From the NCBI GenBank assembly GCA_964419145.1, contig CAYQOM010000001.1, positions 806,001 through 870,000 of the forward strand: DNA of 64,000 nucleotides. Reading direction: 5' to 3'. The stretch is from UBA2336 sp964419145. Its GTDB lineage: Bacteria > Bacteroidota > Bacteroidia > Cytophagales > Cyclobacteriaceae. Both the position numbers and the translations under genes were made by a program. Positions 8,922 to 18,193 of the stretch are shown in pieces (the first letter of the stretch is position 1; each line of letters opens with the position of its first letter). The notes under the pieces were generated by a model, which was not told where the DNA came from, did no database searches, and saw nothing but the letters and a program-made list of their open reading frames with translations.

Positions 8922-10964
8922 TTATTTTTTCTTTAATGCGATATAATCGCACATGATCTGAAATGTTTCAGTAAGATAAATACTTTCTTCGAGTTGACGA
9001 GCAAATTTTTCGAGCGAATCTTTTTTGTGGCCGTCCATTTTTAATACCGATGCATCAAAAGCGAGTGGATTGGCCGTAAAGAGTTTTTGGTCACTCTTCA
9101 GCAGATCAAATTCACGATAGTAGTGTTCAAGTGAATTCTTGTGCTTGAGGTATTCATCGGCTTTCAGGGGTATTGGTTTCAGCAATTCTGCAGTCATGGT
9201 ATTGACCATGTTAAACTGCTCGGATACTTGCTGTCGTTTTACGCTGGCTTCAACCAACGGCTTTATTGCAACTGCCGGCAACGGGGTGTAGTAGATTTTT
9301 TTAGTTACAGAATCGGGGAGCAGACTGTTTTCATACAGGCTCTCCCGTTCGGGAATGGAGGCGGTGATGTCTACCAGCGGAATATCCGGTTTAACACCTT
9401 TATGTTGGTACGATTTGCCAGTAATCCGGTATAACCGGTCGGCTGTTACTTTCAGAATTGCTGTTGCGTTGTCAAGCGAAGCACCCGGCTTATCCGGAAA
9501 CGGCAGGATTTGCTGACCCGTTCCTTTTCCAAATGTTGTTGATCCTACAATTACGGCCCGGTTATAATCCTGAAGCGTTGCGGCCAGCAATTCCGAGGCA
9601 GAAGCACTGAAGCCATTCACCATTATGATAAGAGGGCCATCATAGATGGTGCCTTTATTCAGGTCTTTTAATGTTACTACAGGTTCTTGCTTCTCCTGAT
9701 ATAAAATCAATGGACCAACATCTATGAAAATACTGGCAAGCCCCAGCGCTTCATGAAGTGATCCGCCACCGTTGAACCGGAGATCAAGTATTAATCCTTC
9801 AATGTTTTCTTTTTTCAACTTGACCAATTCGCGCGCAACATCTTCGGCACAACCTTTTGCTGTTTCATTTTCCCACTGTGTGTAAAATCCGGGCAAGTTG
9901 ATATACCCCAGGGTATGCTTTCCTTTCAATACAAAGCCTTTCACAATATTTTCGATTTGCTCCAGGTTTTCTTTTATCAGTTTAACCTGTTTGGTTTGTC
10001 CATCCGGTTTTCGGAAGATCAGTTCAGCTTGTGTGAAATCGGCAGCGCGCAGGGTTTCGGTTACTTCTTCTGCATCGCGAAAAGCAAAGTCAAGGCGAAC
10101 GCCATCTTCATCAATCATGGCCTCCAACACATCGCCCTGATGAATTTCATTTGTGTTCCATGCCGGCCCTCCCGGAACCACCCGCTCAACTACAATTTCA
10201 CCGCGAGCGTTTTCACCAATTTCAAAGCCAAAGTCGGGTGCATTATCAGATAATGATGCCTTAAATTCTCCGGCATCTGTTTGAGAAAAATATTGCGTGT
10301 GTGGATCGAAAGCCTTTGCGATGGCCTTTAATAGCGAAGTCATGATTGCTTTGTCGAAACCTTCTTTCGGACGGAGCAATTTTTCAAGTGACTGAAGTTC
10401 CTTTTGAAGTAAATCTGCCCGCACTTCTTTTTCGAAAGCAAGCAATGGTTTGCTTGCAGAATCAACCTGTTGCCGCTTCAACATTCCTTCCAGCAGGCCA
10501 TACTTAATTAAGCGTTTGCGGTGATCAAGTAACTCACGGTTCCCTGCAGGTCTCGCGTCACGGAAATGGAAAACGGATAAATTATCCGGAGTTGAAAGAT
10601 CAACACTGGTTTTTAATGTCTGTTCAAACCAGGTTTTGTATGAAGTAAGCTGCTTTTGGTAAACATGATTAAGGTCTGCCAAAAAAGCTTCATTGTCCGA
10701 CTTCAGTTGTGAAATCAGAACGGTTTCGTAAGCAGCGAGTTGTTGAATGTCCTGTTGTGAGAAGAATTTCTTTTCAGGATCAAGGGTGTTGAAAACCTCC
10801 TGAAATATTTTTTTTGAGTGTGTGCTATCAGGCAGCGCTCCCCGTACGTGGCTCTTTTGAATGAGCGCAAGCAAATCTGTTGCTTCCTTACAACATGTCG
10901 AGCCGGGCTGCGCAATACTGGTTGCCCAACCAAAGAGTAAAAGAAGGTGAAACAGAAATCTCAT
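8922..10964 (-). CDS. Carboxy-terminal processing peptidase (S41, Prc/CtpA type)
   Basis: A 680-residue periplasmic serine protease that trims the C-termini of envelope proteins. The signal peptide ends near TSIAQ. An N-terminal helical domain is followed by a PDZ domain (around residues 230-330, with GFEIGENARGEIVVERV) and the S41 core. The core holds DLRFNGGGSLHEA, the catalytic serine in GFSASASEL (451-459) and the catalytic lysine in FGKGTGQQ, which make a Ser-Lys dyad. The length and N-terminal helical domain match Prc/Tsp rather than short CtpA. It lies between the DUF4293 gene and the secreted helical protein in one operon. Confidence 0.93.
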   Translation of the reverse strand: MRFLFHLLLLFGWATSIAQPGSTCCKEATDLLALIQKSHVRGALPDSTHSKKIFQEVFNTLDPEKKFFSQQDIQQLAAYETVLISQLKSDNEAFLADLNHVYQKQLTSYKTWFEQTLKTSVDLSTPDNLSVFHFRDARPAGNRELLDHRKRLIKYGLLEGMLKRQQVDSASKPLLAFEKEVRADLLQKELQSLEKLLRPKEGFDKAIMTSLLKAIAKAFDPHTQYFSQTDAGEFKASLSDNAPDFGFEIGENARGEIVVERVVPGGPAWNTNEIHQGDVLEAMIDEDGVRLDFAFRDAEEVTETLRAADFTQAELIFRKPDGQTKQVKLIKENLEQIENIVKGFVLKGKHTLGYINLPGFYTQWENETAKGCAEDVARELVKLKKENIEGLILDLRFNGGGSLHEALGLASIFIDVGPLILYQEKQEPVVTLKDLNKGTIYDGPLIIMVNGFSASASELLAATLQDYNRAVIVGSTTFGKGTGQQILPFPDKPGASLDNATAILKVTADRLYRITGKSYQHKGVKPDIPLVDITASIPERESLYENSLLPDSVTKKIYYTPLPAVAIKPLVEASVKRQQVSEQFNMVNTMTAELLKPIPLKADEYLKHKNSLEHYYREFDLLKSDQKLFTANPLAFDASVLKMDGHKKDSLEKFARQLEESIYLTETFQIMCDYIALKKK

Positions 10965-10982
10965 CTTCTGCTGATTAAGTGT

Positions 10983-11432
10983 CTACCGCAACCGGTCCGA
11001 ATCTTTAACAATCCGTTCATCCCTGCGGATAAACCGTATGGCCAGCCAATTGGAAATAACGGCTGCACCTGCCAGTATTAACCAAACTTTACCCGTTGCA
11101 CCCTGGTGTTGCTCCATCAGTTTATGGGTAAACATAACGGCACTTACCATGAATCCCGCAAGAATTAAGGAGTTTAATGCGCCCAGCTTTATTTGAAGTT
11201 GTCGGTTATCGAAACGCCTGATGGTAAGGATAGCAATTGTAATGGCGGCCACTGCCAGTATAGCCGTTATGGAATAAGGCAGGTATGAGTAGGTTGTGTT
11301 TTCGAGTAGGTAAAATGGGGTAAGTACCAACGTTGTTTCACCAGTCTGAACCTGCCAAATGGGTTGAACCAAGGCCACTAATAATGAAACTATGGTTATT
11401 ACCAGAAATACAGTTTGAATTCTTTGCCACAT
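10983..11432 (-). CDS. DUF4293 family four-helix membrane protein
   Basis: A 149-residue integral membrane protein with four hydrophobic segments: near residues 7-25, 45-70 (TAILAVAAITIAIL), 85-105 (LNSLILAGFMVSAVMF) and 115-135. The start MWQRIQTVFL is characteristic of the DUF4293 family found throughout Bacteroidota, whose function is unknown. It is the first gene of the operon that continues into the S41 protease (18-base gap). An exact TAnnTTTG -7 box lies 25 bases upstream. Confidence 0.85.
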   Translation of the reverse strand: MWQRIQTVFLVITIVSLLVALVQPIWQVQTGETTLVLTPFYLLENTTYSYLPYSITAILAVAAITIAILTIRRFDNRQLQIKLGALNSLILAGFMVSAVMFTHKLMEQHQGATGKVWLILAGAAVISNWLAIRFIRRDERIVKDSDRLR

Positions 11433-11457
11433 AAATGGGTTGCTTTAACTTGGACGG

Positions 11458-11465
11458 CAAAAATA
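11458..11465 (-). promoter_or_regulatory. -7 box before the DUF4293 operon
   Basis: The minus strand reads TATTTTTG, an exact TAnnTTTG match, 25 bases upstream of the ATG at 11432. No convincing -33 TTG is seen. Confidence 0.45.
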
Positions 11466-11533
11466 GCAAAACCACCTTCCTCTGCCTAAAGCATTTCTGA
11501 ACAACGGCAAGGATTCATATAAACCGAAGTATT

Positions 11534-12727
11534 ATGACAAGCGCCTACATCGTTGATATCCTCCGCACACCCATAGGAAAATATGGGGGAACGTTAGCCG
11601 GTGTTCGTCCGGATGACCTGGCCGCAGTGGTGATCAGGAAACTCATTGAGCGTAATCCTTCCGTTGATGTGGGCGCCATTGAAGATGTGGTGTTTGGTGC
11701 GGCTAACCAAAGCGGTGAAGACAACCGCAACGTTGCCCGCATGGCGTTGTTGCTGGCCGGTCTCCCCAAAGAAGCAGGTGGCGTTACAGTTAATCGACTG
11801 TGTGCCTCCGGTCTTCAGGCCATCATGGATGCCTCGCGGGCCGTTATGTTGGGTGAAGCAGATGTGTACATTGCCGGTGGCGTGGAAAGCATGAGTCGTG
11901 CGCCTTTTGTGATGGCCAAAGCCACCGAACCTTTTTCGCGCAAAGCGGAAGTGTTTGACACCACCATGGGCTGGCGATTTGTCAACTCAAAACTTTCCAA
12001 ACTGTATCATCCGTATTCCATGGGAGAAACAGCTGAGAACGTGGCGGAGAAGTGGAAGATCAGCCGGGAAGACCAGGATAAATTCGGATTGGCTTCACAG
12101 GAAAAATACCAACGCGCACACGAGGCCGGAAAATTTAAGGATGAACTGGTTTCGGTTCCGGTTCAGCAAGGAAAAGAAGTCATTGACTTTATAAAAGATG
12201 AGCATCCGCGTGCAACATCGTTAGACAAGCTTGCTTCCTTGAAACCTGCTTTTAAAGATGGCGGCACTGTTACAGCAGGAAATTCTTCGGGAATAAATGA
12301 TGGCGCGGCAGTTAGTTTGATTGTAAGTGAGGAAGCTTTGAAGAAGTATAACCTCAAGCCACTCGCCAAGGTTATTTCGTTTGCCATTGCCGGTGTTGAT
12401 CCGGCCTACATGGGTGTTGGTCCTGTGCCAGCGGTTCAAAAAGCATTAAAGCGTGCAAGATTAAAAATCAGCGACATTGGTTTGGTTGAATTGAACGAAG
12501 CATTTGCCTCACAATCGCTGGCTTGTGTTCGTGATCTTGATCTTAATCCCGAAATTGTAAATGTAAATGGCGGTGCCATTGCCATCGGTCACCCGCTTGG
12601 TTGCAGTGGCGTACGCATTAGTGCAACACTTATCCATGAAATGAAAAGACGGAATGTAAAATACGGTGTGGCTACCATGTGCATTGGGGTCGGGCAGGGA
12701 GCAGCAGTGATTTATGAAAACTGTTAA
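11534..12727 (+). CDS. Acetyl-CoA C-acyltransferase (thiolase), PcaF-like
   Basis: A 397-residue thiolase catalysing the CoA-dependent cleavage of 3-ketoacyl-CoA. All catalytic residues are present: nucleophile C90 in NRLCASG, H353 in AIGHPLGCSG, and C383 in MCIGVGQG. The stretch GVESMSRAPFVM followed by DTTMGWRF resembles 3-oxoadipyl-CoA thiolases (PcaF/PaaJ) more than short acetoacetyl-CoA thiolases. No other beta-oxidation or aromatic-degradation gene is adjacent, so the true chain length of the substrate is open. A heptad-repeat palindrome follows the stop and may terminate transcription. Confidence 0.93.
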   Translation: MTSAYIVDILRTPIGKYGGTLAGVRPDDLAAVVIRKLIERNPSVDVGAIEDVVFGAANQSGEDNRNVARMALLLAGLPKEAGGVTVNRLCASGLQAIMDASRAVMLGEADVYIAGGVESMSRAPFVMAKATEPFSRKAEVFDTTMGWRFVNSKLSKLYHPYSMGETAENVAEKWKISREDQDKFGLASQEKYQRAHEAGKFKDELVSVPVQQGKEVIDFIKDEHPRATSLDKLASLKPAFKDGGTVTAGNSSGINDGAAVSLIVSEEALKKYNLKPLAKVISFAIAGVDPAYMGVGPVPAVQKALKRARLKISDIGLVELNEAFASQSLACVRDLDLNPEIVNVNGGAIAIGHPLGCSGVRISATLIHEMKRRNVKYGVATMCIGVGQGAAVIYENC

Positions 12728-12770
12728 TCAAGATTTTAAACTGGTCCGTTGAAATGATATTGAGGTTAAG

Positions 12771-12837
12771 TAGGCAGTTGGCAGTAAGCAGTTGGCAAGG
12801 TCTGTCCACTGCCTACTGCTCCCTGCCGACTGCCCAC
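12771..12837. repeat. Heptad-repeat inverted array between thiolase and truA
   Basis: Four consecutive 7-base units of the form TnGGCAG (12771-12798: TAGGCAG, TTGGCAG, TAAGCAG, TTGGCAA) are followed after about 10 bases by four units of its reverse complement CTGCCnA in exact 7-base phase (12809-12836: CTGCCTA, CTGCTCC, CTGCCGA, CTGCCCA). The whole can fold into an imperfect long hairpin. It fills most of the thiolase-truA gap. It is not a CRISPR array and has no coding capacity. Confidence 0.75.
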
Positions 12838-12845
12838 TTCTTCTC

Positions 12846-13592
12846 ATGAGATACTTCTTCGAAATAACCTACAACGGCTCACGTTACGCAGGCTGGCAAA
12901 GTCAGGCGAATGCTACAGGTGTGCAGACCGTGATGGAAGATGCGTTGAGTAAACTATTTCGAACAGCGGTTAAGATTGTTGGCAGCGGAAGAACAGATAC
13001 CGGAGTGCACTGTGCACAACAGTTCTTTCATGCTGATATTGAAAAATCATTTAGGGAAGATGACTTGATTCATCGGCTTAATTCTTTTTTGCCGAGAGAC
13101 ATTGCCATACGTTCCATACGGAAAGTAAAACCCAATGCCAGCGCACGCTACGATGCTATTGCCCGCTCGTACGAATATCACATCACCACCATAAAAGATC
13201 CGTTGCTAATCGGCCTGGCGCTTCATTATTTTAAACCCGTAAATATTCAAACCATGAACCGGGCCGCTGCGTTATTACGCGGTGAGCACGACTTTGAATG
13301 CTTCAGCAAGGTAAAGACCGATGTAAATCACTTTCTTTGCAATATTAAAAAAGCAGCGTGGAAGCAGGAGGGCAATAGATTGGTGTTCACCATCACGGCC
13401 AACCGGTTTCTGCGCGGTATGGTGCGGGCCATAGTAGGTACCTTGCTGGATGTGGGTACCGGAAAAATTTCTGTTCAGGATTTTCAGCAGATTATCTCCA
13501 GCAAAGACCGGAAAAAAGCAGGCGCTAACGTTGATCCTCATGGGCTCTACCTGGTGCAGGTTAAGTATCCGAAATCAGTTTTTATCAATTAA
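12846..13592 (+). CDS. truA: tRNA pseudouridine(38-40) synthase
   Basis: Isomerises uridines 38-40 in the anticodon arm of tRNAs. I place the start at the ATG at 12846 (MRYFFEITYNG), which gives 248 residues. An in-frame upstream start at 12792 would run through the heptad repeat and add a non-homologous tail. The catalytic aspartate is D51 in GSGRTDTGVH, and RYDAIARSYEY and FLRGMVRAIVGTLLDVGTG are family motifs. It is followed after 41 bases by the ABC exporter gene. Confidence 0.96.
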   Translation: MRYFFEITYNGSRYAGWQSQANATGVQTVMEDALSKLFRTAVKIVGSGRTDTGVHCAQQFFHADIEKSFREDDLIHRLNSFLPRDIAIRSIRKVKPNASARYDAIARSYEYHITTIKDPLLIGLALHYFKPVNIQTMNRAAALLRGEHDFECFSKVKTDVNHFLCNIKKAAWKQEGNRLVFTITANRFLRGMVRAIVGTLLDVGTGKISVQDFQQIISSKDRKKAGANVDPHGLYLVQVKYPKSVFIN

Positions 13593-13633
13593 TTGAATTT
13601 GAAGAAATCCTTTTGTGGGATTGATTTTTAGTG

Positions 13634-15406
13634 ATGGAAAAAGAGCAGGTCAGTAGCGGAAACATCATCGACTTTAAGGTACTCAGGCGCATTATGCGTT
13701 TTGTGAAACCGTATAAATCGCGGTTTTACTTTTTGATTTTTCTAACGCTGGCCATCGGTATACTTACACCGCTCCGGCCGTTGCTCATTCAATGGACACT
13801 CGATAATCAGGTTGCCAACGGTGACTACCAGGGCATGTTAATGATGATGTTGGGCCTTATCGGTTTGTTGTTTCTGCAGTCGGTAGCGCAGTACGTTCAC
13901 ACCTACATGTCGGGGTGGATGGGCCAGCAGGTGATTCGTGACATTCGCACCAAACTGTATGAACATTTGGTGAATCTTCGCCTGCGGTTTTTTGACAAAA
14001 CTCCCATTGGGCGTTTAGTTACCAGAACGATTTCCGATGTAGAAACGCTGGCCGATGTATTCAGTGAAGGCCTGGCTGCCATGGTAAGCGATTTGCTTCA
14101 GCTGATCTTCATTCTTGGATTTATGTTTTACCAGGATTGGCGGTTGGCGCTGTTGAGTTTGGCCACCTTGCCGTTATTGCTGATCTCTACTTACATCTTT
14201 AAAGAAAAAATTAAAGTTGCCTTTAACGATGTGCGCAATGCCGTGGCAAACCTGAATACGTTTGTGCAGGAGCACATTACCGGTATGAACGTGGTGCAGA
14301 TTTTTGCCAGTGAAAAACGGGAGTACGAAAAGTTTAAAGCTATTAATGAAGAGCACAAGCAGGCTAACCTGCGCTCGGTATTGTATTACTCCATTTATTT
14401 TCCGGTAGCGGAAATTATTGCTGCAGCCGGCATCGGTTTGCTGGTATGGTATGGAGCTAAAGGCGCCATCAATGTTGAAGAAACCGGCATTACCCTCGGT
14501 AAACTCATCGCCTTTATCATGTACATTCAAATGTTCTTCCGTCCCATCCGCATGATTGCCGATCGGTACAACACCTTGCAAATGGGCATTGTCAGTTCAT
14601 CGCGCATAATCAATCTTTTGGATAACGATGAGCACATCCAGAACAACGGAACAAAGCAACCTGACCATATTCATGGTGAAGTGAAATTTGATCACGTGTG
14701 GTTTGCCTACAATGGCGAGGAGTATGTGTTGAAAGATGTGAATTTTGACGTGAAGGCCGGTCAGACTATTGCGTTGGTTGGTGCAACCGGTGCTGGAAAA
14801 TCTTCAATCATTAACCTGCTGAACCGATTCTATGAAATCAATAAAGGGACTATTTCTGTAGATGGCTCTGACATTCGTGAGTATGATCTTGGCTACCTGA
14901 GAAGGAACATAGGCGTGGTATTGCAAGATGTATTCCTCTTCTCCGACACCATTTTGAATAACATCACATTAGGCAATCCGGAAGTAACCGAAGAAATGGT
15001 GTGGCATGCAGCCGATCTGGTAGGTGCCCGAAAATTTATTGAGCGACTGCCGGGCCAATTATCCTATAATGTAATGGAGCGTGGGGCAACGCTTTCCGTT
15101 GGTCAGCGGCAATTGATTTCCTTCATCCGTGCTATGGTGTATGACCCGCGTATTCTGGTATTGGATGAGGCCACATCTTCGGTGGATAGTGAAACCGAGG
15201 AAATGATTCAGCAGGCCATTGAAAAGATGATGAAGGGCCGCACTTCTATTGTTATTGCGCAACGCCTATACACCATTAAAAAGGCAGAAAAAATTCTGGT
15301 GCTCGATCTGGGCGAAATCCGGGAAGTTGGCAAGCATGATGAACTGTTAGCACAGGATGGTTACTATGCGCAGCTCTACAAAATGCAGTACAAAGAGTTT
15401 GTATGA
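13634..15406 (+). CDS. ABC exporter half-transporter, YheH/BmrD-like
   Basis: A 590-residue half-size exporter: a six-helix transmembrane domain (about residues 20-330) and a nucleotide-binding domain. Walker A is GATGAGKS (383-390), the signature is the non-canonical LSVGQRQ (487-493), and Walker B LVLDEATSSVD keeps the catalytic E512. The H-switch histidine is replaced by Q543 (IAQRL). LSVGQ together with LDEATSSVD is characteristic of the YheH/BmrD side of heterodimeric multidrug exporters. The likely partner is the gene at 16206-18017 on the opposite strand. The ATG at 13634 is preferred over the GTG three bases earlier. Substrate unknown; drugs or lipids are possible. Confidence 0.9.
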   Translation: MEKEQVSSGNIIDFKVLRRIMRFVKPYKSRFYFLIFLTLAIGILTPLRPLLIQWTLDNQVANGDYQGMLMMMLGLIGLLFLQSVAQYVHTYMSGWMGQQVIRDIRTKLYEHLVNLRLRFFDKTPIGRLVTRTISDVETLADVFSEGLAAMVSDLLQLIFILGFMFYQDWRLALLSLATLPLLLISTYIFKEKIKVAFNDVRNAVANLNTFVQEHITGMNVVQIFASEKREYEKFKAINEEHKQANLRSVLYYSIYFPVAEIIAAAGIGLLVWYGAKGAINVEETGITLGKLIAFIMYIQMFFRPIRMIADRYNTLQMGIVSSSRIINLLDNDEHIQNNGTKQPDHIHGEVKFDHVWFAYNGEEYVLKDVNFDVKAGQTIALVGATGAGKSSIINLLNRFYEINKGTISVDGSDIREYDLGYLRRNIGVVLQDVFLFSDTILNNITLGNPEVTEEMVWHAADLVGARKFIERLPGQLSYNVMERGATLSVGQRQLISFIRAMVYDPRILVLDEATSSVDSETEEMIQQAIEKMMKGRTSIVIAQRLYTIKKAEKILVLDLGEIREVGKHDELLAQDGYYAQLYKMQYKEFV

Positions 15407-15477
15407 CGCTTGTCTGCCTTTAGGGTAATCCACCATCGCAAAATGCCCTTAGAATCAGCGATTAAGGTCAAATCGGT

Positions 15478-15485
15478 TATATTTG
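15478..15485 (+). promoter_or_regulatory. -7 box before the outer-membrane protein gene
   Basis: TATATTTG matches TAnnTTTG exactly and ends 6 bases before the ATG at 15492, predicting a nearly leaderless mRNA. It also argues against the TTG at 15483 as the start, because that codon lies inside the box. Confidence 0.45.
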
Positions 15486-15491
15486 CTCTTA

Positions 15492-16223
15492 ATGCGCTTT
15501 TCAACCTACCTGTTAACCTTGTTTTTGTGCGTCTTTGCGCTCACGGCTGCATGGGCGCAGCGGCCAAAGGTGCATCGTGGCGGCAAACTGATGAATTCAC
15601 GCAGCAACAATTTTAATGCAATCAAAGTATCGCGCTCAAAGGCAAAAACCATTTGCCCGGTTTTTGAAGATACCGGCTATCCCTTTCACGGCATCGGCAT
15701 TAAGTTGGGCGATCCTTTTGCGCTTACTTATAAGTATTACGCTAACAAGAATTTCTCATTTGGTGTTGATCTCGGTCGTTCGGCCAGTGGATTGTACAGC
15801 AGTTACTACAAAGAAGCTTTCAATGAATTTACCCGACCAGATACGTTACAGGAAAACCAAAGCACTGTTTACCTGGCACATAAAGCCAAGTCGGATTGGG
15901 TAGGAGAAATTAAAGTGCTCTATCACATTAAGGCCGATAAGATCAGTGCAGGTTTACAGGTATATACCGGTATTGGTTGGGAATGGCGCAGTTTGAACAT
16001 TCAATACGATTACCTGCTGAACGATGGCATTTTTGACAATCAGATTGAGTTCATTACGCGCAAGCGGTTTACTTACGGTGCGCAAGGAACTTTAGGTATT
16101 GAATACTCCTATTTTAAGATGCCGGTTTCAGCATTTATGGAGTTGGAAGTATTTGTTGATTTACTTCGCGACCCGGGCTTTTATAAAGTTCAGGGTGGTG
16201 TTGGCTTACGCTATGTCTTCTGA
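15492..16223 (+). CDS. Outer-membrane beta-barrel-like protein, unknown function
   Basis: A 243-residue exported protein. The signal peptide (MRFSTYLLTLFLCVFALTAA) ends WAQ. The mature part alternates aromatic and polar residues in amphipathic strands (for example NFSFGVDLGRS, ISAGLQVYTGIGWEW, GGVGLRYVF) and ends in phenylalanine, as outer-membrane barrels do. About 8-10 strands are plausible. It lies between two convergent ABC half-transporter genes and its last 18 bases overlap the 3' end of the second one. Whether it works with the exporter is not known. Confidence 0.7.
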   Translation: MRFSTYLLTLFLCVFALTAAWAQRPKVHRGGKLMNSRSNNFNAIKVSRSKAKTICPVFEDTGYPFHGIGIKLGDPFALTYKYYANKNFSFGVDLGRSASGLYSSYYKEAFNEFTRPDTLQENQSTVYLAHKAKSDWVGEIKVLYHIKADKISAGLQVYTGIGWEWRSLNIQYDYLLNDGIFDNQIEFITRKRFTYGAQGTLGIEYSYFKMPVSAFMELEVFVDLLRDPGFYKVQGGVGLRYVF

Positions 16224-18017
16224 TTGTTCGCTAACCTGAATCTCATCGGCTTTCGTTTGTTTGTCGTACAGGTCTTTGTAGAAGCCTCCCTTTTCTATTA
16301 ACGATTCATGTGTTCCCTCTTCCACAATTTGTCCATCATTCAGCACAATGATTTTGTTCGCCAGTTTGGCCGATGAAACACGGTGTGAAATAATGATGGT
16401 GGTTCGGTTTTGCATGATGCGCTTAAGGCTGTTGAGAATGTTGTTCTCCGTTTTGGTATCTACTGCTGAGAGCGCATCATCCAACATGAGGATGCGAGGT
16501 TCGTGAACAATAGCCCGGGCAATGGAAACCCGTTGCTTTTGGCCGCCAGAGAGCGTGATGCCCCGCTCACCCACACGCGTACTGAAGCCTTGCGGAAAAG
16601 CCATGATGTTGTGGTACACATCCGCATCGCGGGACGCCTGAATGATTTTTTCTTCGTGCGGTTCTTCCATACCAAAGGCTATGTTGTTGGAAATCGTATC
16701 GCTGAACAGAAAAACATCTTGCGGTACATACCCCGTTTGCTTGCGCAATACCTGCAGGTTGTAGTGGGAAATCGGAATGTCATCAATGCGGATTTCGCCT
16801 TCGCGAACATCGTACAGCCGCGAAATCAACGCAGAGATCGTGCTCTTTCCTGAACCAGTTGTTCCAATAATCGCTAGTGATTCTCCTGGATTAACGGTGA
16901 AGGAAATATCTTTTAATGCCTTAATTCCCGTATCCGGATAGGTAAAGGAAACCTTGTTGAATTGTACTTTACCCTGAATTTCTTTTTCCAGGTTTTTTTC
17001 TGATATGAGGGTAGATTCCGTTTTCAAAAACTCGTTAATCCTTTTTTGTGATGCCTCAGCGCGCTGTACCAGGCTGCTGGTGTAACCCAATGAAGTTACC
17101 GGCCAGGTCAATAAGTTCACGTAAATGATAAACTCGGCAATGTTGCCAAGGGTAAGGTTGCCACGAATTACTTCAGTGCTACCGGCATAGATGGTGAGGA
17201 TAGTGCTTAATCCGATCAGCCCCATGATGAGTGGAAAAAACAGCGCCTGAACTTTAGTTAACTTAAGTGATTGATGTTTGTATTCATCACTTTCAAGTTC
17301 AAATTTCCGGATGGATTCATGTTCGCGGTTGAATGATTTCAACACACGAATTCCACTGAATGCTTCCTGAACAAACGTGGATAATCGCGATTGACTTTTT
17401 TGAATTTGTTCAGATCTTCTTTCAATGATGTTGTTCACAAAAAAGATGCTGAGCGAAAGAAGCGGTAACGGAATAAGCGCGTACCAGGTAAGCATGGTGC
17501 TGACATGAAACATCCACGGAATCAACATCATGAACAAGGTAATGAGTTGTAGCCCGTACATAATGGCCGGACCGAGGTACATGCGTACGCGGCTCACATC
17601 TTCGGAGATTCGGTTCATTAAATCACCTGTGTTGTTCTTTCGATAGAAGCTTAACGGAAGCGCCTGGTAGTGTGCAAAGATTTCGTTCTTCAAATCGAAC
17701 TCGACATGCCGCGACATGACAATAAGCGTTTGGCGAACGAGGTAAAGAAAAAATCCGCGCAACAGCGCCATTAGTAGAATTAATCCGGCATACATGAGAA
17801 TACCGAAGGCAAAAACCTTGAAAAAACTGTCCTGAATTGAAAGTCCATCGAAGGAACGATACACCCGAATATTCTCCGAAACCAAGTCAAGAGAATGCCG
17901 TACGAGTTGTGCCGGAATGATCTGGAACACGTTTGAGATGACCACAAACAGCAATCCCAGCAAGATTAGCCTTTTGTATTTGAGTAGGTATTTATTGAGG
18001 TATTTAAGCTCCTTCAT
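16206..18017 (-). CDS. ABC exporter half-transporter, YheI/BmrC-like
   Basis: A 603-residue half-size exporter with an N-terminal six-helix domain and a C-terminal ATPase. Walker A GTTGSGKS is at 385-392 and the canonical signature LSGGQKQR at 489-496. Walker B LMLDDALSAVD has Asp (D514) in place of the catalytic glutamate, while the H-switch H545 is kept (ISHRV). This combination is the hallmark of the YheI/BmrC half of heterodimeric exporters, so it should pair with the 13634-15406 protein. The two genes are on opposite strands and converge, which is unusual for obligate partners. Its 3' end overlaps the outer-membrane protein gene by 18 bases. Confidence 0.9.
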   Translation of the reverse strand: MKELKYLNKYLLKYKRLILLGLLFVVISNVFQIIPAQLVRHSLDLVSENIRVYRSFDGLSIQDSFFKVFAFGILMYAGLILLMALLRGFFLYLVRQTLIVMSRHVEFDLKNEIFAHYQALPLSFYRKNNTGDLMNRISEDVSRVRMYLGPAIMYGLQLITLFMMLIPWMFHVSTMLTWYALIPLPLLSLSIFFVNNIIERRSEQIQKSQSRLSTFVQEAFSGIRVLKSFNREHESIRKFELESDEYKHQSLKLTKVQALFFPLIMGLIGLSTILTIYAGSTEVIRGNLTLGNIAEFIIYVNLLTWPVTSLGYTSSLVQRAEASQKRINEFLKTESTLISEKNLEKEIQGKVQFNKVSFTYPDTGIKALKDISFTVNPGESLAIIGTTGSGKSTISALISRLYDVREGEIRIDDIPISHYNLQVLRKQTGYVPQDVFLFSDTISNNIAFGMEEPHEEKIIQASRDADVYHNIMAFPQGFSTRVGERGITLSGGQKQRVSIARAIVHEPRILMLDDALSAVDTKTENNILNSLKRIMQNRTTIIISHRVSSAKLANKIIVLNDGQIVEEGTHESLIEKGGFYKDLYDKQTKADEIQVSEQSEDIA

Positions 18018-18088
18018 TTAATAAAATTTGGCGAACCTTTCTTAAAACGAAACAAACCACTATTGGTTTTCGCAAACGTTTGTTTTGG

Positions 18089-18118
18089 TTGCTAAGCAGG
18101 TAAAAAGCGGTACCTTTG
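18089..18118 (+). promoter_or_regulatory. Complete Bacteroidota promoter for leucine dehydrogenase
   Basis: TTG at 18089-18091, 19-base spacer, then TACCTTTG at 18111-18118, matching TTG-N19-TAnnTTTG. Transcription should begin near 18123, leaving a leader of about 70 bases before the ATG at 18194. Confidence 0.75.
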
Positions 18119-18193
18119 TGCATCGCTTTTTAACGTGATTTCCGCCCGGTTGCGGCCTGTAAAAGTAGTACAAACATTACTAAAACAAATTTG

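Noticed and set aside
12771..12837. CRISPR-like array
   Set aside because: Units are 7 bases with no spacers and invert half-way; no cas gene is nearby.
12792..12845. Earlier in-frame start for truA
   Set aside because: The extension is a translation of the heptad-repeat element and has no TruA homology.
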